Source of the DNA: Pyxicephalus adspersus
Lineage: Eukaryota > Chordata > Amphibia > Anura > Pyxicephalidae
Direction of reading: 5' to 3'
NCBI RefSeq assembly: GCF_032062135.1
Contig: NC_092861.1
Location: 116,468,072-116,532,071, forward strand
Length of the DNA stretch: 64,000 nucleotides
Of the stretch, positions 46,486-57,750 are shown in pieces (within the stretch, counting starts at the first letter, position 1; each line of letters opens with the position of its first letter). The notes beneath the pieces are model-generated. The model was not told the DNA's origin and ran no database searches. It saw nothing but the letters and a program-made list of their open reading frames with translations. A program made the position numbers and the translations under genes.

Positions 46486-46702
46486 TACTGATGACTGTTT
46501 CACCACTAGAAATACTGCCATATTATGCAGTATTACTGTAATTAATGAATTTAAAGATTTCAGTTATGTGCCCCCTATCCCTTCTTTTCTCATGACTGTA
46601 CATATCAAGTTCCTGCAGTCTTACCAGGTATGTTTTATATCCACATGTCATAAGTTAAAATGAAAATACATTTGGGGCACATTCAGTGTCAAAATCATTT
46701 AA

Positions 46703-47140
46703 CCACCTAAGCGTTACACTGAGGTCTAGATTTCTGTACCAAAAGTGATCCACTGTTTTTCATGAAATTTTTTTTTAAATTGTAGACCTGTAACTTGTAA
46801 CTGTATGAATGAGTTTCAGTTTGAATTTCCCGCACACGCGCCGACGTCATCACGCACGCAGGGAGAAGCCGTCCGGTTTTTTTTTTCTCCGCCGGACGGC
46901 TTCTCCCTGCAGAGATCATCCGGCGCTGGAACGAGCAGGACGTCGGACGATCAGCGGGTCCAGGTAAGAAGCCGGCCGGCATCTTGTGTTCCGCTGGACG
47001 CTGGAGAGATCGGCGGACGATGACCGATGGAGGACGACGCTGGATGAGCACAGGGGACCAGGTAAGTGAAAAATCTCGGGCTTAACCATCCTTGCAATTT
47101 TTTTTTGCCCGAGCGAAGGTCGGGCTTAACTGCAAGGAGG
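46703..47140. mobile_element. CpG-rich TTAA-flanked MITE (438 bp)
   Basis: TTAA at 46699-46702 and 47141-47144. Left end CCACCTAAGCGTTACACTG; right end inverted CCTCCTTGCAGTTAAGCCC, an imperfect inverted repeat. The interior is very CpG-rich, carries a strong hairpin at 46861-46907 and two CAGGTAAG donor-like words (46961-46968, 47059-47066). TTAA sites fit piggyBac or Kolobok. Frames of 72-114 codons arise from the high GC. Confidence 0.8.
46861..46907. repeat. Perfect 16-bp hairpin in the CpG-rich MITE
   Basis: GGGAGAAGCCGTCCGG (46861-46876) pairs with CCGGACGGCTTCTCCC (46892-46907) across a 15-nt T-rich loop. Confidence 0.95.
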
Positions 47141-47144
47141 TTAA

Positions 47145-47728
47145 TGTGTTACAAATACCTGTGTAGTAAGAGATACAGGCAGTAAATATGATATATGATA
47201 AGATGACAATACTGGAAAACTAGTAAAAGTTAAGTGCCCATGTCTGCCCAGGACATATCTGTATTTCATAAGCAGCATTCTATTTAGGTTTATGGGACAT
47301 TAGAGTGCAGTTGGGGGTAGCATGGCACTAGACTTTTACCAGCTCAGCTAAAGATGGCACAGGAGGCTATACGGAACCATTTGAGGAATGGATCTGTGAG
47401 TGATGGGGATGGGCTAAGCACTTTTTTTGCGATGACCATAGTAAGGCAACAACACTATATAGATTTGTTGCTTCATTATTTCAGTACTAATACCATTCAG
47501 TATGTAAGAATCCAGTTTTAAAAAGAGTTATAGGTTAAGTTACTGGTACTTTTAGAGAGATGGTGTCTACCCAGCCTGTCCCTCATCTCCCCCAGCATGT
47601 ATAATTACTCAGCCAAACTGCTTAACTGCCTCATTTCTACCATAGCAGGGCTTCTGGGAAAAAGATACTGGGATAATAAAATAGGTTTCCCTACTTGTTT
47701 CTATCGTTATTTGTGCAATATCTTTCCA
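47145..47728. other. No gene recognised
   Basis: AT-rich; nothing recognisable. Confidence 0.55.
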
Positions 47729-49372
47729 CCTACATAGTTAAAAAGTTACATAGTTAGGTTGAAAAAAGTCCATCAAACACTAGGGAAAAAAACATATTCC
47801 AGATAAAAACCCTGTAGAACAAGTTGATCCAAAGGAAGGCAAAAAAAAATCCCCTGGTACAATTTGCTCCAACAGGGGAAAAAAATCCATGAGACAATCG
47901 GATGTTCCCTGGATCAACAGTCACTGTTATCTTTACTTTAAAGCTTTAATACCCAATTATAATCTGTGCTTCTAGAAAAGCATCCAGCTTTTTCCAGCAA
48001 TCTATAGTAGTTGCTTCAACTACTTCGTAAGGGAGCCGATTCCGCATTTGCAGACCTTACAGTGAAGAATTCCTTCCTTATCTGGAGATTAAATTTCTTT
48101 TCCTCCAGACACAAAAAGTGACTCCTTATCTTTTGAAATAAATTTAAAGTGAATATTTTGGAAGAGAGTTCTCTATATGGACCATTTATATATTTATACA
48201 GGGTGATCATATCGCCCCTTATACGTCTCTTCTTAACGGAGAATAGATTCAGTTCAGCTAATCTCTCCTCATAGCTGAGCTCCTCCATTCCCTTTATTAG
48301 TTTAGTTGCCCTTCTCTACACTCTCTCCAATTCCACAATGACCTTTTTGTGAACTGGTAACCAAAACTGGACTGCATATTCCAGATGTGGTCTGACCAAT
48401 GCTTTGTACAGGGGCAGGATTATGTCTCCATCTCTGCAGTCTATTCCTCTTTTATTACAAGAAAGTACTTTACTAGCTTTAGATATTGCAGCTTGGCATT
48501 GCATGCTGTTATTAGGTCAGAATCTACCAGAACCCCCAGAGCCTTTTCCATTCCTGACTCCCCCAAATGTATTCCCCCTAGACAGTATGAAGCATGCATG
48601 TTGTTAGCGCCCAAGTGCATAATTTTACATTTATCTTTATTAAATAATATTTGCCACTTGGCTGCCCAATCAAACAGTACATCCAGGTCTGCTTGTAGAT
48701 TATAGACATCCTGTATGGACTTAAATCCATTACATAGTGTGGTGTCTTCTGCAAACACAGAAATACTGTGGTACTTTTAATCCCAAGCTCTATATCATTT
48801 ATAAAGATGTTAAACAGTAAAGGTCCCAACACTGAACCCTGGGGAACACCACTAATAACCTTAGACCATTCAGAGTATGATTCATTAATCACTACTCTCT
48901 AGATGCGGTCTTTAGGCCAGTTCTCTATCTATTTACAGACTGAATTTTCTAAACCTATAAACACTAACTTGCTTTGGCAAAGTCCAAGTACACTATATTA
49001 ACTGCTACTCCACTGTTTACCTGTTTACGTACTTCCTCATAAAAAGAGAGTAAAATTATTTTCTAGCAGAAACTCCTCTATGTGGTTCTTGGTCAAACTC
49101 TCTAGATACTTTTCCAATTATAGAAGTTAAACTTACAGGTCTGTAGTTACTTGGTTACTTAGCACCCTTTATAAAGATAGGAACCACATTGGCCTTATGC
49201 CAATCTTTTGGTTCCATGTCCGTGATTAAAGAGTCTCTAAAAATGAGAAACAATTGCTTTGAAATAACTGAGCTCAGCTCTTTGAGGACACGTGGATGTA
49301 ATCCATCAGGTTCAGGTGCTTTACCAACCATAATTTTATTCAATTGTTTCTCAATAACATAAATTCTGCCAA
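47729..49372 (-). mobile_element. CR1-like LINE, 5'-truncated, minus strand
   Basis: The 3' end lies at the low coordinate and consists of TATGTAAC-type 8-mers (read on the minus strand), the kind of short tandem that ends CR1 elements in place of poly(A). The body encodes a broken reverse transcriptase and C-terminal domain (see 48016-49343). Truncation occurs at the start of the RT domain, near ATTCTGCC at 49360. A closely similar copy lies in plus orientation at 54330-56283. The clade is inferred from the protein motifs and 8-mer tail. Confidence 0.85.
48016..49343 (-). pseudogene. Reverse transcriptase of the CR1-like LINE, broken
   Basis: In order on the minus strand: 49155-49343 carries GKAPEPDGLHPRVLKEL and DWHKANVVPIFIKGAK (RT start); 48578-48892 carries [20 protein letters not shown] and FINDIELG; 48441-48758, in another frame, carries FAEDTT, DWAAKWQILFNKDKCK and LGVLVDSDL; 48316-48504 has [17 protein letters not shown]; 48016-48288 has [26 protein letters not shown] and the C-terminal RSANA. 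At least four frame changes separate them. The FADD catalytic box reads FAEDTT, so one active aspartate is replaced by glutamate, and the segment from about 48900 to 49150 is degraded. No activity is expected. Confidence 0.88.
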
Positions 49373-51087
49373 TGTGGTTTGTTTAGGGCTGTGACTACAC
49401 AACTTGCATTTTTGACTTGAGCTCTGAAATTTTCCCTTGAGTACACCGAGCTAAAAAAAAAAGTGTTAAGTAAAGTCGCGTTTTCTTTTTCCCCAGTTAT
49501 CAACCCTTAGACTGAAGTGCACCCTGGCACTGGCCATTTCACAATAAAGAGGCTAAATAAATTGACCACTGTTTTCCAGCTTTCTTACAAATTTATCCTA
49601 TTTAAATTCTTCTGTTACACATAATCCTTTAATGTTGTTTTAAGATTATAATAACATTTTAGCCATATAGGTTACAGTTCTTTAGGTTATTTTCAAACTA
49701 ACAGTTAACAACTGATCCTGGGCACCTTAGCAATAACAAGTGAAAATCACTGGGCAGGTTGGGCACATGCTTGAGGTTGGAAGCATTCTGTAATTTCCAT
49801 ATGAAATGACTTATTCCTTGTAAGCAGTTCAAGCCATTAACCACTCTTGGACACTTTGTGCAGCTTTTTTAAAAAATGTGCAGCAAAGCTACTGCAAGCA
49901 AACAAATGAAAAAAAAGGGGGAAAAAAACTAACCTTATTCAGGGAACAACTAAATGTGGGTATTGGCAGTGGTACAATTTGCGAAAAATGATTTGAAACT
50001 GGTGACACGCGATATTTACATATTCTGAACAAACAGTAACATCACATAAAAGCCCTCATTTACCTCTATATGATTATACAATGTAGATAAATGAGAATAG
50101 ATCTTGACAGGCTGCCACTCTAATAATCAGTACACACAGTAGGGGTTTCTAAGATGTTAGTAACTAACTAAAACCTGACTTTGTTTTCATGTAATGGACT
50201 TTTTAGAGTGAATAACTTTACATTAAAAGCATCTAGAGAGGTCAGTGAGGGCTTGTTTTAAAACTCTTTTACTGCCTGTCAAGAATATTTAAATGTATAT
50301 ATTGTAATGTCTGTTGTTTAGGCACATGTGCAATTTTTGTAACATGCATCTTGATAAATCTATACCTAACACTAGTCTTGTTTTTTGCATACATTAGTGC
50401 TGACGTAGGTGATTTTTTTTTTCTTGAAGTCCTAATGAATTTTGAATGTAGGGCTGCTGGGCTAAGCAGCACTACAATAAAGTAATACCATTTACATTTT
50501 TGTCGGATGGAGAAAAAAAGGCAAATGTAACTGGATTCATATTTATTTATTAATGCAAATTTAGTCAGAAATAATTTATGTCATTATGAGGTCTAAATGG
50601 CTTTTTACCCAGCTGTGAGTACTAAGCAACTCATATGTGGGATGAAAGTGTTATGTGATGCTGCTAATTTTGGCACAACTGAGCAAAAATCTGGCAGAAC
50701 AATCAATTTTCTATTACAATTCTATTCCAACTGATAAACTGAGATACATTTTTTCTCATATGGGAGATAGCCTGATTGCCATTTTTATAAGCAAACAAGA
50801 GTATGTAATTTGGGGAGTAAGGAGCCCTGAGGATGTTTGCTGAGCAGACTATCCACATATAATACCTTTAAACAAATAACCTATCCCTAAAACACATTTT
50901 TCCCTTTACAGATTTAGTCTGCCCCTTCTCCTAGCATTGGTGGTAAGTAATATAAGTGCCACTTTTATTGGGAACCATTGCAGAAGTGTCCTCCTATATC
51001 AGTAAAGAGTGAAAAAAATTCTAGTACATTGGTGTCCTGCAGAAATGTGTCAAGTGTGCCATGGCACAGTGGATAAAAATCACTGCA
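49373..51087. other. No gene recognised
   Basis: AT-rich, with A runs at 49455-49463 and 49909-49917. Short frames at 50269-50472 and 50655-50843 are unsupported. Confidence 0.5.
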
Positions 51088-51129
51088 TTAGAGAACTGCC
51101 CCTTACATTGGTGATCAGTAAGAAATTTA

Positions 51130-51625
51130 CCGTATTTTTATACCGCCGTATAAGACGCTCCGGAATATAAGACGCATCCAATTTTAAAGGAGGAAAATCT
51201 AGAAAAAAAAGATTCTGAAAGATTATTCCCCTTCTGATCACTCATGTGCCATTCATACCGGTATTCCCCTTCTGATCACTCATGTGCCATTCAAATTCCC
51301 TTTCTGATCACTCTGTGTCATTCAAATTCCCCTTCTGATCACTCTGTGCTTTTTTTCCACTGTACGGCAGTTAGGACAGGGAACAGCAGGGGGGCGCTGT
51401 GCCGGCTTCTTTCACTGCAGCCAGGAGGAGACACACGCTGCTGCCAGAGGAGAAGAGACACGCGCTGCATGCAGCCAGCGAGGAGAAGAGACACACGCAG
51501 GATCGGGTATTGGGTGAGTATCTTATTTTAATTATTTTATAACACATTTGTCGTATAGGACGCACCAACTTTTCCCCCCCAGTTTTGGGGAAGAAAAAGT
51601 GCGTCTTATACGGCAAAAAATACGG
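51130..51625. mobile_element. TA-flanked MITE (496 bp) inserted in the minisatellite
   Basis: Left CCGTATTTTTATACCGCCGT then ATAAGACGC; right end inverted CCGTATTTTTTGCCGTATAA then GACGC. TA at 51128-51129 and 51626-51627. The interior has its own tandem repeat (51225-51350) and a GC-rich stretch with repeated GAGGAGAAGAGACACACGC-like words (51424-51498). A Tc1/mariner relationship is inferred from TA. Confidence 0.88.
51225..51350. repeat. Internal tandem repeat of the MITE
   Basis: Four units of about 27-37 bp around ATTCCCCTTCTGATCACTC. The first two units are longer and carry ATGTGCCATTC; the last two carry TGTGTCATTC or TGTGC. Confidence 0.9.
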
Positions 51626-52279
51626 TAATGCAAGCATTGGTGATTAGCAGAAAAGTGCCCCCCACATTTGTTGTCAGTGGAGAATGCCCCCCACAATGGT
51701 GGTCAATGAAAACGTACCCTCCACATTATGGACAGTGGAGAAGTGCCTCCTCACAGAGGTGGCCACTGAAGAATTGCCCTTCACATTGATGGTTAAGGGG
51801 GAAGTGCCCTTCACATTGATGGTTAAGGGAGAAGTGCCCTTCACATTGATGGTAAGGGAGAGGTGCCCTTCACATTGCTGGTCAGCAGAGAAGTGCCTGC
51901 TTACACTGATGGTCAATGAAGAAATGTCTACTTACATTGATGATCAGAAAAGTGCCTCCCTACACTAATGATCACCCTGTAAGTGTTCCTTCATGTTGAT
52001 GGTCAGATTATGATCAGATGAGAAGTTCCTTCTTATATTATTGGTCAGCTGAGTAGTGCCCTCCAGCTTGGTCAGCTGAGAGCGTGCCTCCTATTGATGG
52101 TCAAAGGAGTAGTGCCTACTTACATCTGGGATGGTGGAGAAATGCCCACCTGCCACATTGGTGGTCAGCTAAGAAGTGTCTCCTTAAATTATTTGGTCAG
52201 TGGAAAAGTGCTGGTCAAAGAAAGGCTTCCCTACATGGGTCATTGATAGGAGAAAATGTATAAAAATGTATAATGATAG

Positions 52280-52382
52280 TGTGTATTTGGGATGGGGGAC
52301 ATTAGAGTGTCAGCTCCTCTGTACAGAGACTAATGGGACTGGCTCAGTGTTCTCTGTACAGCACTATGGTATATGTCAGAGC
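52280..52382 (+). mobile_element. SINE tail with a 21-bp target-site duplication
   Basis: A 5'-truncated SINE tail (GGGGGACATTAGAGTGTCAG, TCTGTACAGCACTATGG, ATGTCAGAGC) is flanked by an exact 21-bp direct repeat at 52259-52279 and 52383-52403 (both start TATAAAAATG and end AATGATAG). The length is typical of target-primed reverse transcription, so this is a well-supported retroposition. Confidence 0.88.
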
Positions 52383-52403
52383 TATAAAAATGTATAATGA
52401 TAG

Positions 52404-54329
52404 GAGTAAGTGAGAGGAAATCTCCTTGAGTGGGGAACAACATTCATAGACAGTTCTCCCATCCGAAGAGTTCCTCTTTACAGTTGTCACCAGTTCAAAT
52501 AGTGGGGATGAAATAAAAGCCTGGGAGCAATTGTTGAAATCCCTTTTTTCTCATAAATCATTCTTTTACCACCACAAACACCTTTATCTGTAGACAGCTT
52601 TTAAAACTCCCAAAGGAATGTTCAGGGGTGATGACCTAGGTGGTAATCTTTGTAAATTGACCTTTTATAGGAGAAATGATAATGAGAAAACACTGAGTCA
52701 TAATAGTACTAGAAGTAGTAAAATGCCACCACTTACACAGCTGAAAATATGCGTATCTTCATAAATTGAGATTCGGGGTTGATTGTCCCATCAAGAAAAT
52801 GGAACTCTGACCAAAAGCAGCTTTGTCATTTGAGCTAAATGCATTTTTTTACATTGTGTTCATAGGTTGTCACTGGGCTAGTTGTATTTATTTAGAGTTG
52901 GTTAAAACACAGAAACAAAAAAAAAAACTGTTGGTACATAAAGACCGAGGGATTCATTTAGTCTCCCCCATGTGATGTAATTGGTTTGTTTTAAACCTTT
53001 TTGTCTAAATACAGATTATTGTTTGCCCCAAGTATGTTTGGATTTATTTACTGTTGATTATGTTTCTACCTCTCCTGGAAGGCCATTAAAGCCCCAAATA
53101 CTTTATCAATAAAAAATACTTTCTAAGGTTTGTATTGAACTTTCCTCCTGCCAATTTGAGGTCATGTTGCTGTGTTTTGCTCTTGGGTCTGTATTCTGGC
53201 CTCCTGAACCTGATTTACTGCATTGTGTTCTCCAACAATTCATAAAAGGGCAGCGATCTATACCATTTTACTTTAACCTTGGAGTCATTGTACAACTTGG
53301 AGACATTGGATCACTTACAAATATAAAAGGGAAAAAGAGGAAGAAGGAGCTCTCAGTTTCATTGAGATAATTTGTTATTCTCACTTTTCAATATTTTTTA
53401 GAAGTTCTCAGGAAAACCCAGTGATGTGTGGTGTTCTCTACTTATTTTCTGGTGCTAGAAGGTCATTACTGATAAAATTGACACCATTCCCTGCATTATT
53501 AAATGCCACTGCAGGGGGCAGATACATAATGTACTGAATATATAGTAAGTACTAGTCGAAGTGGAAATGGGTTGCAAAAGTTGTGCTATTCACCACCATG
53601 AAAATAGGGTATTGCACAGGACCCTAATAAAGTTGAGATAACCATTAGACTGCTGATAATTATCAATAATTTAAGGCGACCAGGCTAAAAAGCAACAGAA
53701 ATAACTCCAGATTTTATGGGGAGGAGGCAGTTCATACCATTATAAATAAACCCCTTTTTAATTAAACTCCTAATGACAAATGTGATGCGGCAACCAAGTT
53801 TTGTTACTCACTGATGAGTTTTACTTTCCAATAATATCCACTTTCTATTAATTGGTCCCTAAATTTAGGAATGCTCTTACTGGACTTGTTAATATGTGAA
53901 AAGTTTATGTAAAAAGTGGTAGTATCTGTTACAGCCATAAATAACATTCAAGGTTTTAAGGGAAGTCTGCACTAGCTCAATTTGCTAACAGATGGTAAAA
54001 AAAATTAAATGATCTTTCAGATAAAGATTTCAAAGAATAAATGCATAAATACCAATTATTCATTTTATCGGAGTAAGAGAATATCACTCAGAATGTATCA
54101 TGCTAAAATGTGAGAGTTATAATGATTTAAAATGTTAATTTTTAACAACATGAACACCACAAGACCCTGATGGCATTGAAAAGCTAGATTTAAATGCCAT
54201 GAAGGCAAGGGGGACCAGTTCAAATTTTTGTATAGGGTCCCCAGGGAATTAGTTTCAACTCTGGTTTTTGGTTATCTGTTTTTCTGTAACAGATAAACTA
54301 AAGTTTTTTATTGTGCCAACTATCATCAT
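52404..54329. other. No gene recognised
   Basis: AT-rich. 52424-52470 shares words with 44205-44280. Frame 53164-53370 (plus) has no domain. Nothing else seen. Confidence 0.5.
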
Positions 54330-56283
54330 ATGTTCTAGGAATCTTATCTGGAACAACACAGAGAAACAGGGACGGCTCTCTGTGACATGGACTGGGAGAC
54401 AATATTGTCCTCAAAGGACACAGAACAGAAATGAGAATGTTTCAAGTCTGTTCTACAAAAACATACCGAAAAATATTTTCCAATGGGTAATAAGTTTAGG
54501 AGGCTAAAATTTAAACCTATGTTGCTCACAGCTGATGTTAAAAAAGAAACAAGAAAAGGGCATTCCCAAAATTTAAAAATGAAGGATCATCTTCATCATT
54601 CGAAACCCATAAAGAATATAACAAAAGATGTAAAAAGGAGATAAAATGTGCAAAACTTCAAAATGAAAGACAGATTGCAAAGGAAAATAGGGCAAACCCC
54701 CCAAAATTTTTCAAATATATTAATAGCAAAAAAATCAGATCTGAGCATGTAGGCCCCTTAAAGGATGTGGCTGGGTTGGTAACTGGGGATAAAGACAAGG
54801 AAGATTTACTAAACACTTTTTTTAGCTCTGTGTACACAAAGGAAAATGGCAGAGCTCAAGTATGAATTAATTATAGCAATGTCACTGCCATAAATGAGTC
54901 ACAACGGCCCAGAATTGATATGATAGAGAAACAGCTGGGAAAAATTAAGGTTGACAAAGCACCAGGACCCGATAGATTACATCCATGTGTCCTCAAAGAG
55001 CTGAGCTCGGTTATTTCAAAGCCAATATTTCTAATTTTTAGAGACTCTTTAGTCACTGGCAAGGTACTGATGGATTGGCATAAGGCCAATGTGGTTCCTA
55101 TCTATAAAGAGCTCAGTCATTACCAGGTAACTACAGACCCGTTAGTTTAACGTCCATAGTTGTAAAGGTCCTAGAGAGTTTGATAAAGAACCACATAGAG
55201 GAGTTTCTGCTAGAAAATAATATTATATGTAATAGTCAGCATGGCTTCAAGAAAGACAGAAGTTGTCAAACAAATTTACTCTCTTTTTCTGAGGATGTAA
55301 GTAAACAGGTAGACAGTGGAATAGCACTTGATAAAGTGCACTTGGACTTTGCTAAAGCATTTGACACTGTACCCCACAGACGGTTATTACGCTAATTAGG
55401 GTCAATAACATTAGAAAAGTCAATCTGTAAATGAATAGAGAACTGGCTTAAAGATCACATCCAGAGAGTTGTAATTAACGATTCATACTCCGAATGGTCC
55501 AAGGGTATTAGTTGTGTACCCCAGGGTTCAGTGTTGGGACCTTTACTGTTTAACATCTTTATAAATGATCCAAGGGTATTAGTTGTGTACCCTAATCCTG
55601 CCCCTGTACAAAGCATTGGTCAGACCACATCTGGAATATGCAGTCCAGTTGTGGGCACCAGTTCACAAAAAGGACATTGTTGAGAGAGTGCAGAGAGGGG
55701 CAACTAAATTAAAAAAAAGAATGGAGGAGAGATTAGCTGAACAGAATCTATTCTCCCTTGAGATGAGACGTATAGGGGGGATATGATCACCCTGTATAAA
55801 TATATAAACGGTCCATATAGAGAACTCTCTTCCCAATTATTCACTTTGAGATCATTACAAACAACAAAAGGGCACTCTTTACGTCTGGAGGAAAAAAAAG
55901 TTTAAGCTCCAAATAAGGAAGGGATTCTTCACTGTAAGGTCTGTGAAAATGTGCTCACCCAGGAAGTAGTTTCAGCAACTACTATAGATTGCTTTAAGAA
56001 AAAGCTGGATGCTTTTCTAGAAGCACAGATATAACCGGGTATTAAGGCTTTAAAGTAAAAATAACAGTGACTCTTGATCCAGGGAACATCAGATTGCCTC
56101 ATGGAATCAGGAAGGAATTATTTTCCCCTGTTGAAGCAAATAGTACCAAGGTTCTTTTTACCTTCCTCTGGACCAATTATATCCATAGGGTTTTATATCT
56201 GGGATATGTTTATTTGCATAGTGGTTGAACTTGATGGATGTCTTTTTTCAACCTAACCTACTATGTAACTATGCAACTATGTA
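54330..56283 (+). mobile_element. CR1-like LINE, 5'-truncated, plus strand, internally deleted
   Basis: Longer at the 5' side than the minus copy: 54330-54900 carries the linker between endonuclease and RT (TGGGTAATAAGTTTAGGAGG, AAAATGAAGGATCATC), broken by stops. RT motifs follow from 54920. The 3' end has GTTGAACTTGATGGATG, TTTTTTCAACCTAACC and TATGTAAC/TATGCAAC/TATGTAAC 8-mers to 56283. About 371 bp of RT present in the other copy is missing at 55568, replaced by a 24-bp locally copied filler. A tRNA-derived SINE starts directly after the 3' end. Confidence 0.87.
54920..56010 (+). pseudogene. Reverse transcriptase of the CR1-like LINE, broken and deleted
   Basis: 54920-55150: EKQLGKIKVDKAPGPDRL, LHPCVLKELSSVISK and DWHKANVVPIYK. 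55180-55395: FLLENNIICNSQHGFKKDRS and LDFAKAFDTVPHRRLLR, so RT motif A with its first catalytic aspartate (codon 55345-55347) is intact. 55501-55566 gives [18 protein letters not shown]. The FADD box and about 120 following codons are deleted. 55583-55786 resumes with [19 protein letters not shown] and [11 protein letters not shown] frameshift at about 55780 and a stop after HRRLLR break it further. Confidence 0.88.
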
Positions 56284-56439
56284 ACAGCATGGCAGAACGG
56301 CTAGCACTCTTGCCTTTCCAGCACTAGAGATCCAGGTTCAACACTCAATTCACAACAGATAGGTCACCATCTGCAAGGAGTTTGCATATTCACTCCGTGT
56401 TTATGTGGCCTTCCTCTGGACACCCCGATTTCCTCCCAT
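56284..56439 (+). mobile_element. tRNA-derived SINE, 5' part, with Pol III boxes
   Basis: TGGCAGAACGG (56291-56301) fits the A-box TRGYNNANNNG, and GTTCAACAC fits the B-box GWTCRANNC about 36 bp later. Then come TCACCATCTGCAAGGAGTTT, GCATATTCACTCCGTGTTTA and TTTCCTCCCA, the same body as 18690-18925. It is cut off at 56439, where foldback MITE sequence begins, so the L2-like tail is absent. It abuts the LINE 3' end at 56283 exactly. Confidence 0.85.
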
Positions 56440-56506
56440 GGATCTGGTGCAGGATTAAAAACATTTGCTAACTAATAGCAAACTACTTTTAAGAAAACCA
56501 TTCCAG
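56440..56506. mobile_element. Foldback MITE, family A, copy 8 (central fragment)
   Basis: GATCTGGTGCAGGATTAAAA, CATTTGCTAACTAATAGCAA and ACCATTCCAG correspond to the loop and inner arms only; both outer arms are missing. Confidence 0.7.
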
Positions 56507-57750
56507 AATATGCAAAGAACAACCTGTGGTCAGGCTATGGTCATTTAAAAGAGCAACAAAATAAGCCTGACATCTATGGTTGAAGGCATTGTGGAGAAAT
56601 CTATCCTTAAAGTTCACAGCAAACACAAGCACACAACCTTGCCTTGCACTGCAGCTCTGGTTTTAAAGACCTACGGTTTGCAGATTTGGCAGCCGGTGGC
56701 AGTGAGCGGTATTGAACCACTTACTGACATCCCAATTTTCTCTTTATTGGGATGTCGAGAGTAGCTTCTACATGTAGCGTCTCTCCCAGAGCAATGGTTC
56801 ACTGGCATGAGCAACAGATAACCGCACTGCAACCTCTCCACTACCAGTCTTATCATAGTCTAAAATAACAGCTTATTTCCCCTTGCTTTCTCTGGAAACA
56901 GGTACTTGGCAACCTGCCAGTAGTTATTGTGATCCATTAGGAAGAATTGCATCACAGTGTCTGCAGCTATGGAGGTCAGTAAAGGGCTTGCTTTTAGAAT
57001 TATTCACTACTTGCTAAGAATATGTAAAAAAACATGTATGTCAATAGACAGCCATAAGGTTCCCATTTTCAGAAAGGCTTGAAGATATGAGTAGAATATT
57101 TGGTCTTTCTTTTTATAATTTAACCTAAAGGCTCCAATACAATTGTAGATATGATGCCTACAATTGTTTTGTGAAATGCCAGCTAAGAAGTATAAATCAG
57201 GTCACTGTTCTGATTAATATGGATACCAAACTTCTCCCTACATTAACCTTCTGTTCATTTTCACAGCTATATACAAAGTTAATCTGCCAACAGATTTCTA
57301 TTTTTGTTTGGCCAGTTTCTGAATGAACACAGCCCTCTTATCCAGCACAGCCAGGTTGGTGATCTGAGTTTTCTTTACTGCAGTAAAGCAGCTTAGTACC
57401 TCCCAGCCCCCAAGCCGTGATTGCGAAGTGAGAGTAAACTAATCATTCTTCCCTCTGTTGTTCTCTTAAGTTATCATGTTCCTTATTAGTGGACACCATA
57501 TTGGCTGATAGAATTGCCACTCCCGCTCCTGAGCCAACTGATGAGGCTGATATCAAAATAGATTCAGATACTTACAGATACAAATATAATACATTTTGTT
57601 GTATATTAATGAATACATAACTCTACTATTTCTAGGTGTGTGGGTGCCAGTTAGAGGATCTGAAGATGAAAAACAGGTTTGTACCTAATACTAATAATAT
57701 ATATAACCTAGAATAAAAATTTACATTTCTAAACCTATAAAATTATTGAC
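56507..57750. other. No gene recognised; one 11-bp hairpin
   Basis: GACATCCCAAT (56726-56736) pairs perfectly with ATTGGGATGTC (56746-56756). The surroundings are mixed composition without coding support. Confidence 0.5.

Larger units (their letters stand above)
51088..52245. repeat. Diverged minisatellite of about 34 bp, split by a MITE
   Basis: Units follow the pattern GTGCCCTTCACATTGATGGT, then CAGTGGAGAA. One unit lies left of the MITE (51088-51127) and roughly 17 lie right (51628-52245). Three consecutive units at 51774-51868 are nearly identical, whereas the outer ones are eroded, which suggests recent local expansion in the centre. The unit length keeps a frame partly open at 51684-51968 (plus) and 51674-51916 (minus); these are repeat translations, not proteins. 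Confidence 0.85.

Noticed and set aside
51674..51968. Repetitive protein-like frames on both strands
   Set aside because: They are translations of the 34-bp minisatellite; frame openness follows the unit sequence.
56726..56756. 11-bp hairpin as a histone-type 3' stem-loop or terminator
   Set aside because: The stem and loop do not match the histone consensus, no histone gene is upstream, and a bacterial-type terminator makes no sense here.
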